A stretch of DNA of 64,000 nucleotides from Bacteriovorax stolpii. GTDB lineage: Bacteria > Bdellovibrionota > UBA2428. The stretch spans positions 62,001 through 126,000 of the forward strand of contig CAMCVE010000003.1 in the NCBI GenBank assembly GCA_945881775.1, in the 5' to 3' direction. This document shows, piece by piece, positions 50,604 through 59,149 of the stretch; position 1 is the stretch's first letter; every line of letters begins with the position of its first letter. Under the pieces are notes generated by a model. That model was not told the origin of the DNA. It did not search any database and worked only from the letters and a program-made list of their open reading frames with translations. A program made the translations under genes and the position numbers.

Positions 50604-52814
50604 ATGACCTTACTCTTTGATGGAAAAGCCTTTCGCCTCGAACAAGATCAAGATCTGGGTCTTCTCACCTTTGACCTGAAGGACGAGAAGATCAACAAAC
50701 TTGGAGACGTCTCGCTCCCAGAGCTCGACGGCCTACTCAAGGACTTCAAGAAAAAGTTCCCCACGATCAAGGCGCTGCTCTTTCGCTCAGCAAAACCTGG
50801 ATCCTTTATTGTAGGAGCAGACCTAAACCTTGTCCGCTCCATGAAAGACTCGTCTGAGGCGGAGAACGCTTCCCGAGAAGGACAACGAATTTTTAATATT
50901 CTGGAAGACCTCGGTCTGCCAACACTCGCAGCGGTCGAGGGCCCCTGTGCGGGAGGAGGCACCGAACTGATCCTCGCTTGTAAATATCGTGTGGTCTCTG
51001 ACTCGGCTCGAACAGCGATCTCGCTTCCCGAAGTAAATTTGGGATTCTTGCCAGGGTGGGGTGGATCTTACCGACTGCCTCGACTTGTGGGACTCGGCAC
51101 AGCCCTCGACATGATTCTCACTGGAAAGAGCATTCGAGCCGACAAAGCCGTAAAGATAGGTCTCGCAGAACAATCAATTCCAGCAGCACTCTTTGGTGAT
51201 GAGATCCTCAAACTGGGACGACGTCTGGCTGCGGGCGAAAAGCCTTTCAAGCCGCGTCGTGACCCTGGACTTCTCCATAAAATTCAAAAAGACCAACCCG
51301 CTCTTCTTCAGAATTTCTGGGCTGGACGTCGCTTTGTATTCCACCAGGCCAAGGGCGGAGTCACGAGCAAAACGCGCGGCAACTACCCCGCTCCTTTGCG
51401 CATTCTTGACGTGATCGAAAAGAGTTGGGGTGAGCGGCGCGAAAAAGCCCTCGACCTCGAGGCCAAAGCTTTTGGAGAGCTCTGGGGAACAACGGAATCC
51501 AAGAACCTCGTAGGACTCTTCTTTCTGAGCGAAGAAGCCAAACGCGACACGGGTGTCACCCTCAAATCCGATGTTGTGAAAGCGCTCCCGAAGATCTCAG
51601 AAGTGGCGGTTCTCGGCGCCGGCGTGATGGGAGGTGGTATCGCCTCACAAAGCGCAGCTAAGGGAATGCGCACTCTCGTCAAAGACATCAGCTGGGACTC
51701 TGTCTCGAAGGGTCTTGCTCACGCCAAGAAACTTGCCAGCGAATCGCTGAAGCGCAAAAAGATCAACAAAGTGGAACACGAAGCTTGGATGAGTCGTATC
51801 CGCGGACAGGTGGATTACTCTGGATTCAAAGCCGTGGATCTTGTGATCGAAGCCGTCGTTGAGAACATCGATGTCAAAAAGACTGTCCTAAAAGAAGTCG
51901 AAGTACTGGTGCGGCCCGACTGCATTATTGCCTCCAACACTTCAAGTCTCCGAGTCAGCGACATGGCTTCTGCCATGCAGGACTCTTCACGCTTAGTGGG
52001 ACTGCACTTCTTCAACCCTGTCCACAAGATGCCACTGGTCGAGGTGGTTTCGCATGACAAAGTTTCAGAAGAAGCTGTCGCGCGTGCCGTCCAGTTCGTC
52101 AAAGATATCGGAAAGACCCCGGTTGTCGTCAAAGACGGTCCCGGCTTTCTCGTGAACCGAATCCTCATGCCTTGGCTGAACGAAGCGGGATACTGCCTCC
52201 TAGAAGGCTACTCGATCGAAGAAATGGACAAGACCTTAAAGGATTTTGGAATGCCGATGGGCCCCTGCGAGTTGCTCGATGAAATCGGACTTGATGTCGC
52301 CGTGAAGGTCGCAAAAATTCTCTACAAAGATCTCGGAGAACGCAGCAAACCTTCGGACGCGATTGACCGTATTCTCGGTGAAAAAGACAACAAACGTCTC
52401 GGGCGTAAGTCAGGCCTGGGTTTCTACACCTGGGACAAACCCGGAGGCAAACGAGTTGAGCCGGATGTGGGTGGCATCGAAAAATTGGTCTTCGCAGGCC
52501 AGTCCTCCCCTAACGCCCCTGAGCACACTCCCGAGAGTCTTGTGCGCCGACAGATTTTTCCGATGATCAATGAAGCGGCTGTTATTCTCAAAGAAGGACT
52601 CACCGCTGGCCCGGCCCAGGTCGACCTGGCAATGATTTTCGGAACAGGCTTTGCTCCTTTCCGTGGGGGCCTTTGTCGCTATGCGGATTCTGTAGGGCTT
52701 GAGCGTGTCGTTGCCGAACTCGAGCGTCTCTCGGAGATCCACGGAGCGCGACTCGCACCTTCGCAAGCCCTGAAAGACTTTGCCGCAAACGGCGGAAAGT
52801 TCTATCGTAGTTAA
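50604..52814 (+). CDS. fadJ: Enoyl-CoA hydratase/3-hydroxyacyl-CoA dehydrogenase, FadJ/FadB-type
   Basis: This 736-residue multifunctional beta-oxidation enzyme has a crotonase part (residues about 10-230; catalytic Glu in GGGTEL and LPEVNLG) and a dehydrogenase part (about 330-620) with GAGVMGGGIASQ for NAD, GLHFFNPVHKMPLVEVV (catalytic His and Glu) and PGFLVNRIL. A C-terminal domain ends it. With the thiolase it oxidises fatty acids. It is followed after 2 bases by kdsD, which is unusual and suggests a joint transcript. Confidence 0.95.
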   Translation: MTLLFDGKAFRLEQDQDLGLLTFDLKDEKINKLGDVSLPELDGLLKDFKKKFPTIKALLFRSAKPGSFIVGADLNLVRSMKDSSEAENASREGQRIFNILEDLGLPTLAAVEGPCAGGGTELILACKYRVVSDSARTAISLPEVNLGFLPGWGGSYRLPRLVGLGTALDMILTGKSIRADKAVKIGLAEQSIPAALFGDEILKLGRRLAAGEKPFKPRRDPGLLHKIQKDQPALLQNFWAGRRFVFHQAKGGVTSKTRGNYPAPLRILDVIEKSWGERREKALDLEAKAFGELWGTTESKNLVGLFFLSEEAKRDTGVTLKSDVVKALPKISEVAVLGAGVMGGGIASQSAAKGMRTLVKDISWDSVSKGLAHAKKLASESLKRKKINKVEHEAWMSRIRGQVDYSGFKAVDLVIEAVVENIDVKKTVLKEVEVLVRPDCIIASNTSSLRVSDMASAMQDSSRLVGLHFFNPVHKMPLVEVVSHDKVSEEAVARAVQFVKDIGKTPVVVKDGPGFLVNRILMPWLNEAGYCLLEGYSIEEMDKTLKDFGMPMGPCELLDEIGLDVAVKVAKILYKDLGERSKPSDAIDRILGEKDNKRLGRKSGLGFYTWDKPGGKRVEPDVGGIEKLVFAGQSSPNAPEHTPESLVRRQIFPMINEAAVILKEGLTAGPAQVDLAMIFGTGFAPFRGGLCRYADSVGLERVVAELERLSEIHGARLAPSQALKDFAANGGKFYRS

Positions 52815-52816
52815 CA

Positions 52817-53782
52817 ATGAGCAATGATCGCAGTATAGAACGCGCGCGTGAGCTTCTTAAGATCCAAGCTCACGCGATCGAAGCCGCCTCCAAGAAGCTG
52901 GGGGCCTCGTTTCCTGCCAGTCTCGCCTGCATTCGGAAGGCTGTCGCCAGCGGCAATAAGCTCGTGCTGATGGGAGTTGGCAAGAGTCACTATGTCGCTC
53001 ATAAGCTTGCGGCCTCCTTCATGAGCACTGGGGTGACTGCGATTTTCGTGCACCCCAGCGAGGCCCTTCACGGCGACCTCGGATCCATCCGCCCTGGTGA
53101 CATTGCCATTCTCTTTTCCAAAAGTGGAAGTACTCCGGAAGTTCTAGGACTCCTGCCCTTTCTGAAAGGTCGCAATCCCGTCATCGCGATTACCGGTGGC
53201 CTTGAGTCCCCTCTCGCTCGGCAATGTGATTTTCTGCTCGACGCCTCGGTCGAAAAAGAAGCCTGTCCGATCAACATGCTTCCCACGGCGAGCACCACCG
53301 TGGCTCTCGCTTTAGGCGACGCCCTCATGGCCTCTCTTGCCGAAGAACAAGGTTTTTCGAAACAAGTTTTCGCAGGCTACCATCCTGGCGGTTCGATCGG
53401 AAAACGCCTCAATTTCCAGGTAAAAAGTGTTCTCAATCTTCGCGACGCTTGTGCCCACGGACCCGCCTCTCTCAGCCTCCGAGAAGTCGCCCAGAAAATG
53501 AGCGACAAACCTTTAGGCGCTTTCTGCGCTCTCTCAAAGGAAGGGCGCTTCGAAGGCCTGATCACTGAAGGCGACCTCAGGCGAGCTGTGGCTCGTGGTG
53601 AGGACATGAACTCGGCCGCTTCGAAGATCTTCAACGCAAAGCCCATCACGCTGCAACTCGACATGCTCATCGATGACGCTATTGCGAGCATGGAGCAACA
53701 AGGTCGTCGCATCAACTGCGCCCCGGTCGTGACAGAGTCGGGAGAATTCCTCGGTCTCGTGCACATTCATGATTTGATCTGA
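52817..53782 (+). CDS. kdsD: Arabinose-5-phosphate isomerase
   Basis: KdsD converts ribulose-5-P to arabinose-5-P, the first step to Kdo. The 321-residue protein has a SIS domain (VLMGVGKSHYVA, FSKSGSTPEV, PTASTT) and two CBS domains (about 205-321: EGLITEGDLRR, GLVHIHD). It starts two bases after the beta-oxidation gene and leads into kdsB. Confidence 0.94.
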   Translation: MSNDRSIERARELLKIQAHAIEAASKKLGASFPASLACIRKAVASGNKLVLMGVGKSHYVAHKLAASFMSTGVTAIFVHPSEALHGDLGSIRPGDIAILFSKSGSTPEVLGLLPFLKGRNPVIAITGGLESPLARQCDFLLDASVEKEACPINMLPTASTTVALALGDALMASLAEEQGFSKQVFAGYHPGGSIGKRLNFQVKSVLNLRDACAHGPASLSLREVAQKMSDKPLGAFCALSKEGRFEGLITEGDLRRAVARGEDMNSAASKIFNAKPITLQLDMLIDDAIASMEQQGRRINCAPVVTESGEFLGLVHIHDLI

Positions 53783-53828
53783 TTTTGTTCAGATTGCCCG
53801 ATCTGCAAAAACTGAATAAGCTACAAGC

Positions 53829-54602
53829 ATGTCGTTTATCGTTGTTCCCCTACGTCTTCAGTCTCAGCGCCTGCCTGAAAAGATTCTTGCCGACCTTGGG
53901 GGTAAGCCACTTTGCGTCAGATCACTCGAGCGTGTTTTTGCTTCAGTTGAATTGTGTAACAATCCCCAGGACTGGCAGGTTCTCGCAGCAGTCGACGATC
54001 AGCGTACGGAAACTCTGCTAAAAAAACATTTCCCAAAACTCACAATTGTTCTCACGGATCCTGCGCTTCCCTCGGGAACCGATCGTGTCCACGCCGCTGT
54101 CTCAAGCCTGGGCCTCGCTAAAGCCGACTCGATTATAGTTAATGTCCAAGGCGACATGCCCCATATGAGCGCGCGTCACACAGCCGCTTTCCTTGATTGG
54201 TGCATGGCTCGCAAACCTGCATTTGGCACCCTCGCTCACGCCTGGCCTCGCGACCAAGACCTCGAAGACCGTGCTCACGTCAAAGCCCTCGTGTCTCACA
54301 CAGGCCGCGCCATTTATTTTTCGCGCTTTGCGCTCCCCTACAGTCGCGTTGAAGCCCCAAGCGAAGGGCCTCTCGTCCCCTGGTATCACGTTGGGATTTA
54401 CGCCTACAACTATGCTCAACTGTCCGAGTTTTGCGCTTGGGCTCCAAGCGCCTTGGAACGATTTGAAGGGCTCGAGCAGCTCAGGGCCCTCGACCGCGGC
54501 GTGGCAATAAACGTCATGACTTTTGAAAACACTGACACCGCCCACAGCTTTCGCGGCGTCGACACTCCGGCCGATCTAACATGGGCTGCGAGTTACAAGT
54601 AA
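53829..54602 (+). CDS. kdsB: CMP-Kdo synthetase
   Basis: KdsB activates Kdo with CTP for lipid A assembly. The 257-residue protein has the nucleotide start VPLRLQSQRLPEK, VNVQGDMPHMS and the C-terminal EGLEQLRALDRG with RGVDTPADL. The usual Glu of V-N-V-Q-G-D-E-P is Met here, although the Mg-binding Asp is kept. It lies between kdsD and kdsA in the same direction. Confidence 0.92.
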   Translation: MSFIVVPLRLQSQRLPEKILADLGGKPLCVRSLERVFASVELCNNPQDWQVLAAVDDQRTETLLKKHFPKLTIVLTDPALPSGTDRVHAAVSSLGLAKADSIIVNVQGDMPHMSARHTAAFLDWCMARKPAFGTLAHAWPRDQDLEDRAHVKALVSHTGRAIYFSRFALPYSRVEAPSEGPLVPWYHVGIYAYNYAQLSEFCAWAPSALERFEGLEQLRALDRGVAINVMTFENTDTAHSFRGVDTPADLTWAASYK

Positions 54603-54668
54603 TGGGACAGTGACGGGCCCAAAGCTCGTTCAGTAGACAGCCATCCGCACGTGTCTTAGAAAAGTCTC

Positions 54669-55520
54669 ATGCAAGATTTCGTTTCTCTCGCTCAACCGGT
54701 TAGCTACACAACGCCCTACGGCAGCTTCACCTGGGGTGATGTTTCAAAGTGGGTCCTTTTTGCGGGTCCGGACATTTTCGAAGACGAGGGCATGGTGCTC
54801 GAAGTCGCTCAGGAACTGAAGCAAGTTACTTCGGAGCTCGGCATTCCCTGGATCCTCAAATGCAGCTTCGACAAAGCCAATCGCCAAAGCCTCTCTTCCT
54901 TCCGCGGGCAGGGCTCAGAAATTGGAATCAAGGGCCTCGAACGCATCAAAGCAAAGGTCGGCTGCGCTCTTATCACCGACGTGCATGAGTGTGCCCAAGT
55001 CGAGCGAGTTGCAGAACTCGCGGAGATCGTCCAGATCCCCGCCTTCCTGTGTCGCCAAACCGACCTGGTCCTTGCGGCTGCAAAAACCAACCGCGTGATT
55101 CACATCAAGAAGGGCCAGTTCATGGCCCCTTGGGATATGAAGCCCATCGTGGCCAAAGCCGCCTCGACCGGAAACAAAAAGATTCTTCTCTGTGAGCGCG
55201 GCTCGAGCTTTGGCTACAACCGACTCATCAACGACATGACAGGACTCGTAGAGATGCGCCGCCTTGGATGCCCGGTGGTCATGGACGCCACTCATTCCGT
55301 GCAGCTTCCTGGAGGCCTCGGAGAATCCAGCGATGGTCGTCGCGACATGATTTCGGTGCTCGCCCGAGCCGCAATGGCGGTCGGCGTGGATGGCCTTTTC
55401 CTCGAGACCCATCCCGATCCGGAGAAAGCCCTCTGCGACGGACCCAATGCACTTTACCTCAAGGATATGCGCAGTTTACTCACAAGACTTCAGGCGATCC
55501 GTAAAGGGCTCTTGGCTTAA
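54669..55520 (+). CDS. kdsA: Kdo-8-phosphate synthase
   Basis: KdsA condenses PEP and arabinose-5-P. The 283-residue protein is otherwise of the metal-dependent Aquifex type: SFDKANRQS, TDVHE, LCRQTDL, KKGQFMAPWD, MDATHSVQLPGG (His), ETHPDPE (Glu) and LCDGPNA (Asp). The first metal ligand, Cys11 in Aquifex (AGPCAIES) and the equivalent Asn in E. coli, is Asp35 here (AGPDIFED). Metal use is therefore unclear. It ends the kds set. Confidence 0.94.
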   Translation: MQDFVSLAQPVSYTTPYGSFTWGDVSKWVLFAGPDIFEDEGMVLEVAQELKQVTSELGIPWILKCSFDKANRQSLSSFRGQGSEIGIKGLERIKAKVGCALITDVHECAQVERVAELAEIVQIPAFLCRQTDLVLAAAKTNRVIHIKKGQFMAPWDMKPIVAKAASTGNKKILLCERGSSFGYNRLINDMTGLVEMRRLGCPVVMDATHSVQLPGGLGESSDGRRDMISVLARAAMAVGVDGLFLETHPDPEKALCDGPNALYLKDMRSLLTRLQAIRKGLLA

Positions 55521-55554
55521 GCTCCACTCATTGAACGACTCATCCCATAAAGTT

Positions 55555-55968
55555 TTAGTCTTGAGGGATTCCCAATTCAGCACCCGACACTTCGTGCCCG
55601 ACTTTGTCCTGCAAATGCTTGTAGGGTCCGTTGGGATCGACCTCTTGCAACAGGTATTGATTCTTAATCGTCGTAAACTGGAAACGATAGGGTGGTCGGG
55701 CACCTGGGGAGCGGTTGCCCTTGAAATTCGGATCCACTTGGCTTGAGAGGTCTGCTCCTGGCTGCTGAGACGGGGGCACGAGTTGTTCCTCGAGTCCATT
55801 GTCAGTGGCAGAACTGGGTTGTTCTCCCACCCGAGAGGGGCGCACAATATCGCCCTTACCGAGGAAGTTACCGGCCTTCAGACTCAGAGCCGCAAAAAAT
55901 CCAACACCCCAAATCACTCGTTTCAAACGAAACTCCCAGATGCGTCTCGACGTCTCACTAGCAAACAT
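55555..55968 (-). CDS. Small single-segment membrane protein, unknown
   Basis: This 137-residue protein has one hydrophobic segment (about 12-33, VIWGVGFFAALSLKAG) and a Pro/Gln/Ser-rich soluble part, ending FQFTTIKNQYLLQEVDPNGPYKH-like. GGGGGA precedes the ATG at 55968. A longer upstream start (56022) exists but lacks a ribosome site. It lies between kdsA and ppiD and is not recognised. Confidence 0.6.
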   Translation of the reverse strand: MFASETSRRIWEFRLKRVIWGVGFFAALSLKAGNFLGKGDIVRPSRVGEQPSSATDNGLEEQLVPPSQQPGADLSSQVDPNFKGNRSPGARPPYRFQFTTIKNQYLLQEVDPNGPYKHLQDKVGHEVSGAELGIPQD

Positions 55969-56056
55969 TGTCCCCCCAGAACTGTAGGCTCCCTCTGATT
56001 CTAGCCCGCAAGCCGAGAACACGAGGAGTCAAAAATTCGGGAGCCGGGCCCCGAGA

Positions 56057-57610
56057 TTAGAGCTGCTGAGCTTGGAAGGTCTTGGAGATCTCAGCGACGC
56101 GGTCCTGGCTGATGAAGATCTTCTTTTTCTTCTCAGCCTCTTCGTAACGAGTTTTGAAGAAATGCTCGTAAGCGGTCGAAACCTTTTCCTCGCCAACAAG
56201 CACACCCTCGGAACCGGGCTTAGGATCTCCTTCGACCTTAGGTATTTCTTCGCTAACAAACCTCACGAGGACCAGTGAGTCGCCGCGGGGCAGGGGCTTG
56301 GCGAGGAAGGGCTGCTCTTTGGTGAGGCGCAGCAGGGGCTCGAGCTGAGCGTCGATGTTGCCGAGAGCGGCGAGATAGGGGTCTTTCGGAGACCAGGCGG
56401 CCTGCTTTTCCCACTTGAGCTTGTAGGCTTGAAGATCTTTCTCTGAGGGACCGGTGGACTTTTCGATCCAATCTTTCACGAGCGCATCGAGGCGGGCCTG
56501 GCGCTGCTGTTCTTGCCACACCTTGGGCAGAATTTCTTCACGAACGTCCGCAAAAGTCTTAGCACTCGCTGCGTGGCGATCGATGAATTGAATGAGATGT
56601 TCGCCGAACTGCGTCTTAACAGCATCCGAAATTTCATTGGGCGTCTTCATCTCAAAGGCGACTTTCTCAAATTCTGGAACCATCATCCCGCGAGCGAAAT
56701 ATCCAAGATCTCCGCCTTGGCCCGCGTTAGAAGCATCCTCGGAATACTTTTTCGCGGCTTCTTCAAAGGTGATTTTCTCTTCGCGGATCTCTTGAGCGAT
56801 CTTCTGAATGTCTTTGTCGGAACCTGACTTCACAAGAATGTGGCGGGCACGAACTTCTTCAGCTTTTTTGAACTGATCGATGTTCTTATTGAAGTAGGAC
56901 TGAAGGCGAGCTTCGGTATCCGTAGCTTTTTTGAAAGTCTCGAGGTCATCGGCGCTGGGCAAGGCGATCTGCCCAATCGAGTCAGGGGTCAGCGTAACGA
57001 CTTCAAAAATGATCTTACGATCGAGCCACTTTTGATTCTCAATTTCAGCTTTAGAGACGACACGCAGACTGCTGTCGAAGATCTTCTGGAGAAGGGTTGA
57101 GGCCACTTGCTTGCGCAAGTCCTCTTCAAAGAGCGCAGGACGCGCCACCATTTGACGATAGAGAACAGGATCAAAACGACCCTCTTTTTGGAATTCTGGG
57201 ATCTCGCGAATCATCTCCGTTACAGATTCTGGAGCGGACCTGATTCCGAGTTTTAACGCAGTGCTATAAACGAATCTTTGGTACACGATTCGCTGAAGGA
57301 CTTGGCTGGGGTTGAGTTGACTCATCATGATCTGACGAATCATCTGAGCTTGCTCGGGACTTTGAGCTCCCTTGGCCTGTTGCTGGATCAGCCCCTCCAT
57401 CCGCTCGTACTCGCGCCCTAGAACGTTCACGAGCTCGCGTGTTGGGATATCCTCGCCTTCGACTCGGGCAACAGACTCGGACCCCATCATGCTTGATCCG
57501 CCCATGAGAGAGCCGTCTTGAGCTCCGAACATCGACACCACCATGCCGATGGCGGAAATAACAAAAACAATCGAAAAGAGCGCCCGGTAACGACGAATGA
57601 GTTCCAACAT
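56057..57610 (-). CDS. ppiD: Periplasmic PpiD/SurA-type peptidyl-prolyl isomerase
   Basis: This 517-residue chaperone has an N-terminal membrane anchor (about 10-27, SIVFVISAIGMVV), a SurA-like N-domain (about 45-230) and a parvulin domain (about 275-370: VRARHILVKSG, YSEDASNAGQGGDLGYF, VPEFEKVAF, FGEHLIQFID). PpiD assists folding of proteins leaving the Sec translocon. It is divergent from mreC with a 16-bp inverted repeat in the gap. Confidence 0.92.
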   Translation of the reverse strand: MLELIRRYRALFSIVFVISAIGMVVSMFGAQDGSLMGGSSMMGSESVARVEGEDIPTRELVNVLGREYERMEGLIQQQAKGAQSPEQAQMIRQIMMSQLNPSQVLQRIVYQRFVYSTALKLGIRSAPESVTEMIREIPEFQKEGRFDPVLYRQMVARPALFEEDLRKQVASTLLQKIFDSSLRVVSKAEIENQKWLDRKIIFEVVTLTPDSIGQIALPSADDLETFKKATDTEARLQSYFNKNIDQFKKAEEVRARHILVKSGSDKDIQKIAQEIREEKITFEEAAKKYSEDASNAGQGGDLGYFARGMMVPEFEKVAFEMKTPNEISDAVKTQFGEHLIQFIDRHAASAKTFADVREEILPKVWQEQQRQARLDALVKDWIEKSTGPSEKDLQAYKLKWEKQAAWSPKDPYLAALGNIDAQLEPLLRLTKEQPFLAKPLPRGDSLVLVRFVSEEIPKVEGDPKPGSEGVLVGEEKVSTAYEHFFKTRYEEAEKKKKIFISQDRVAEISKTFQAQQL

Positions 57611-57664
57611 AGTCCTCCATCATGAACGAAGACATTTCCTTGTCAACGTGACCTGCGCAGCGCC

Positions 57665-57707
57665 CCTAAGATTTCACAATCGAGCGAACGCATTGTGAAA
57701 TCTTAGG
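57665..57707. repeat. 16-bp perfect inverted repeat between ppiD and mreC
   Basis: CCTAAGATTTCACAAT (57665-57680) and ATTGTGAAATCTTAGG (57692-57707) are perfect complements with an 11-base centre. No T-run follows on either strand. It lies 24 bases before the mreC start and 54 bases before the ppiD start and may be an operator or a leader hairpin. Confidence 0.6.
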
Positions 57708-57731
57708 ACGCGCCCTACAATCAAAGATCAA

Positions 57732-58598
57732 ATGCTCTTCTCGAGGTTTTTTCGGCGCAATCGTTCACTCCTTTCCAAGGTGCTTCTCTTCCTTTTGCCG
57801 GTGATTCCGTTGCTCCTCATCAAGGCTCCAGAAATGCCTTCTCTGCGCATCTATGACCGAATTCAGTCCGCGATCGTGCACCCGATTGCAGAAGTCTTCA
57901 CGCAAGCGACTAAGGGCGGAGCCTATGTCTGGGACCATTACCTCATGCTCGTGGGTGCCTCCAAGGAGAACGATTCCCTTAAAGTTGAGGTCCAAAATTT
58001 GGAAGCTCAACTTCTTGGTGTCGAAGAACTGCGTTCTGAAAATGCGCGTCTAAAGCAAACTCTTGCGATGCCAGAACTCCCCGCCCTCAACACCGTTGCG
58101 GGAGAGATCATTGGGCAGGACCCCTCGGGTGAGTCGCTAGCATTTTTTATCAATGTGGGACGTCGAAACGGCGTTAAGGAACGCATGCCCGTTATTTCCC
58201 CGCAGGGAATCGTTGGAACCATCTCGCGTGTCTACTCAAACCATTCCATGCTCATTGCGGTTCAAGATCCTTCTCACGCGGTTGACGGTATGATTGCTCG
58301 CTCACGAGCGCAGTTCATCGCTGAGGGGAAGGGACTCTCGCTGACCGGTCGGCTGAAATATTTGGACCGATCGGCAGATGTTCGAGTCGGCGATCTCGTT
58401 GTGACGAGTGGTCTTGACCAGGTTTTCCCAAAGGGCCTCAAGATCGGCTTCATTATCAAAGTGGACAGGCCCCGGACCGGCGTCACCCAAAATGCCGAGC
58501 TTCGCCCTTCCGCCGACCTTAGTTACCTGGAAGAAGTCCTAGTCGTCCTCAACCAAAAAGATTTGCCAGCACTGCCCGTCGAGGACAAATCCCTATGA
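57732..58598 (+). CDS. mreC: Rod-shape protein MreC
   Basis: This 288-residue bitopic protein links MreB to the peptidoglycan machinery. It has an N-terminal membrane segment (about 15-32), a coiled coil (about 75-110, NDSLKVEVQNLEAQLLGVEELRSEN) and a beta domain ending near 270 (INVGRRNGVKE, GIVGTISRV, DPSHAVDG, VGDLVVTSGL). It overlaps mreD by 4 bases. mreB is not in the window. Confidence 0.94.
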   Translation: MLFSRFFRRNRSLLSKVLLFLLPVIPLLLIKAPEMPSLRIYDRIQSAIVHPIAEVFTQATKGGAYVWDHYLMLVGASKENDSLKVEVQNLEAQLLGVEELRSENARLKQTLAMPELPALNTVAGEIIGQDPSGESLAFFINVGRRNGVKERMPVISPQGIVGTISRVYSNHSMLIAVQDPSHAVDGMIARSRAQFIAEGKGLSLTGRLKYLDRSADVRVGDLVVTSGLDQVFPKGLKIGFIIKVDRPRTGVTQNAELRPSADLSYLEEVLVVLNQKDLPALPVEDKSL

Positions 58599-59140
58599 CG
58601 ATGACTCAAAAACGCTGGTTTGAAATTCCCATACTTTTGCTGATCATTTGGGTGAGCCAAGCTGTCGAACTCAGCCTCTTGCCTCTTCCTTATTACCTCG
58701 GCACACCACAGCTCTTTTCACTCATGGTCGCGTACGTTGCGTTCTGTCGTGGCTGGACCAGCACGGCTGTCATTTCATTCCTTCTCGCTTTTCTGTGTTC
58801 GGCTAATGTCGGCTACCCAACCGGACTTTTCATCGCTGCCCATCTATGGAGCGCACTTAGCTCCCGAGCGGTCGTTTCTGCATTCACTCTCGAAGGTCGT
58901 CCAGCTTTCGTTATTGTCGTCACCGGATACAGCCTGTTCCTGAAGATTCTCACGTGGTCGCTTCTTAAGTCGCTCGACGCAAGTCCTACGCTGTCCTTGT
59001 TTTTTGCTCAGTTCTTTTCACAGACCGCTCTCCTTGCTGCGGCCGCTTGGATCATTTATCCGCTCTTCCGTAAATGGGATGACTATTTCCTTCATAGCCT
59101 TGACGACGACAGCCTGAGCCCTCGGATGATTTTGAAGTAG
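58595..59140 (+). CDS. mreD: Rod-shape protein MreD
   Basis: This 181-residue protein has five to six membrane segments with the MreD-type N-terminus (WFEIPILLLIIWVSQ) and a Cys-free core. Position between mreC (ATGA overlap) and the PBP2 gene (10 bases) supports the assignment, since MreD itself is poorly conserved. Confidence 0.82.
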   Translation: MTMTQKRWFEIPILLLIIWVSQAVELSLLPLPYYLGTPQLFSLMVAYVAFCRGWTSTAVISFLLAFLCSANVGYPTGLFIAAHLWSALSSRAVVSAFTLEGRPAFVIVVTGYSLFLKILTWSLLKSLDASPTLSLFFAQFFSQTALLAAAAWIIYPLFRKWDDYFLHSLDDDSLSPRMILK

Positions 59141-59149
59141 GGGTGGACG

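Noticed and set aside
53829-54602. Inactive KdsB because of Met in the V-N-V-Q-G-D-x-P motif
   Set aside because: The metal-binding Asp and other motifs remain, so one substitution does not support loss of function.
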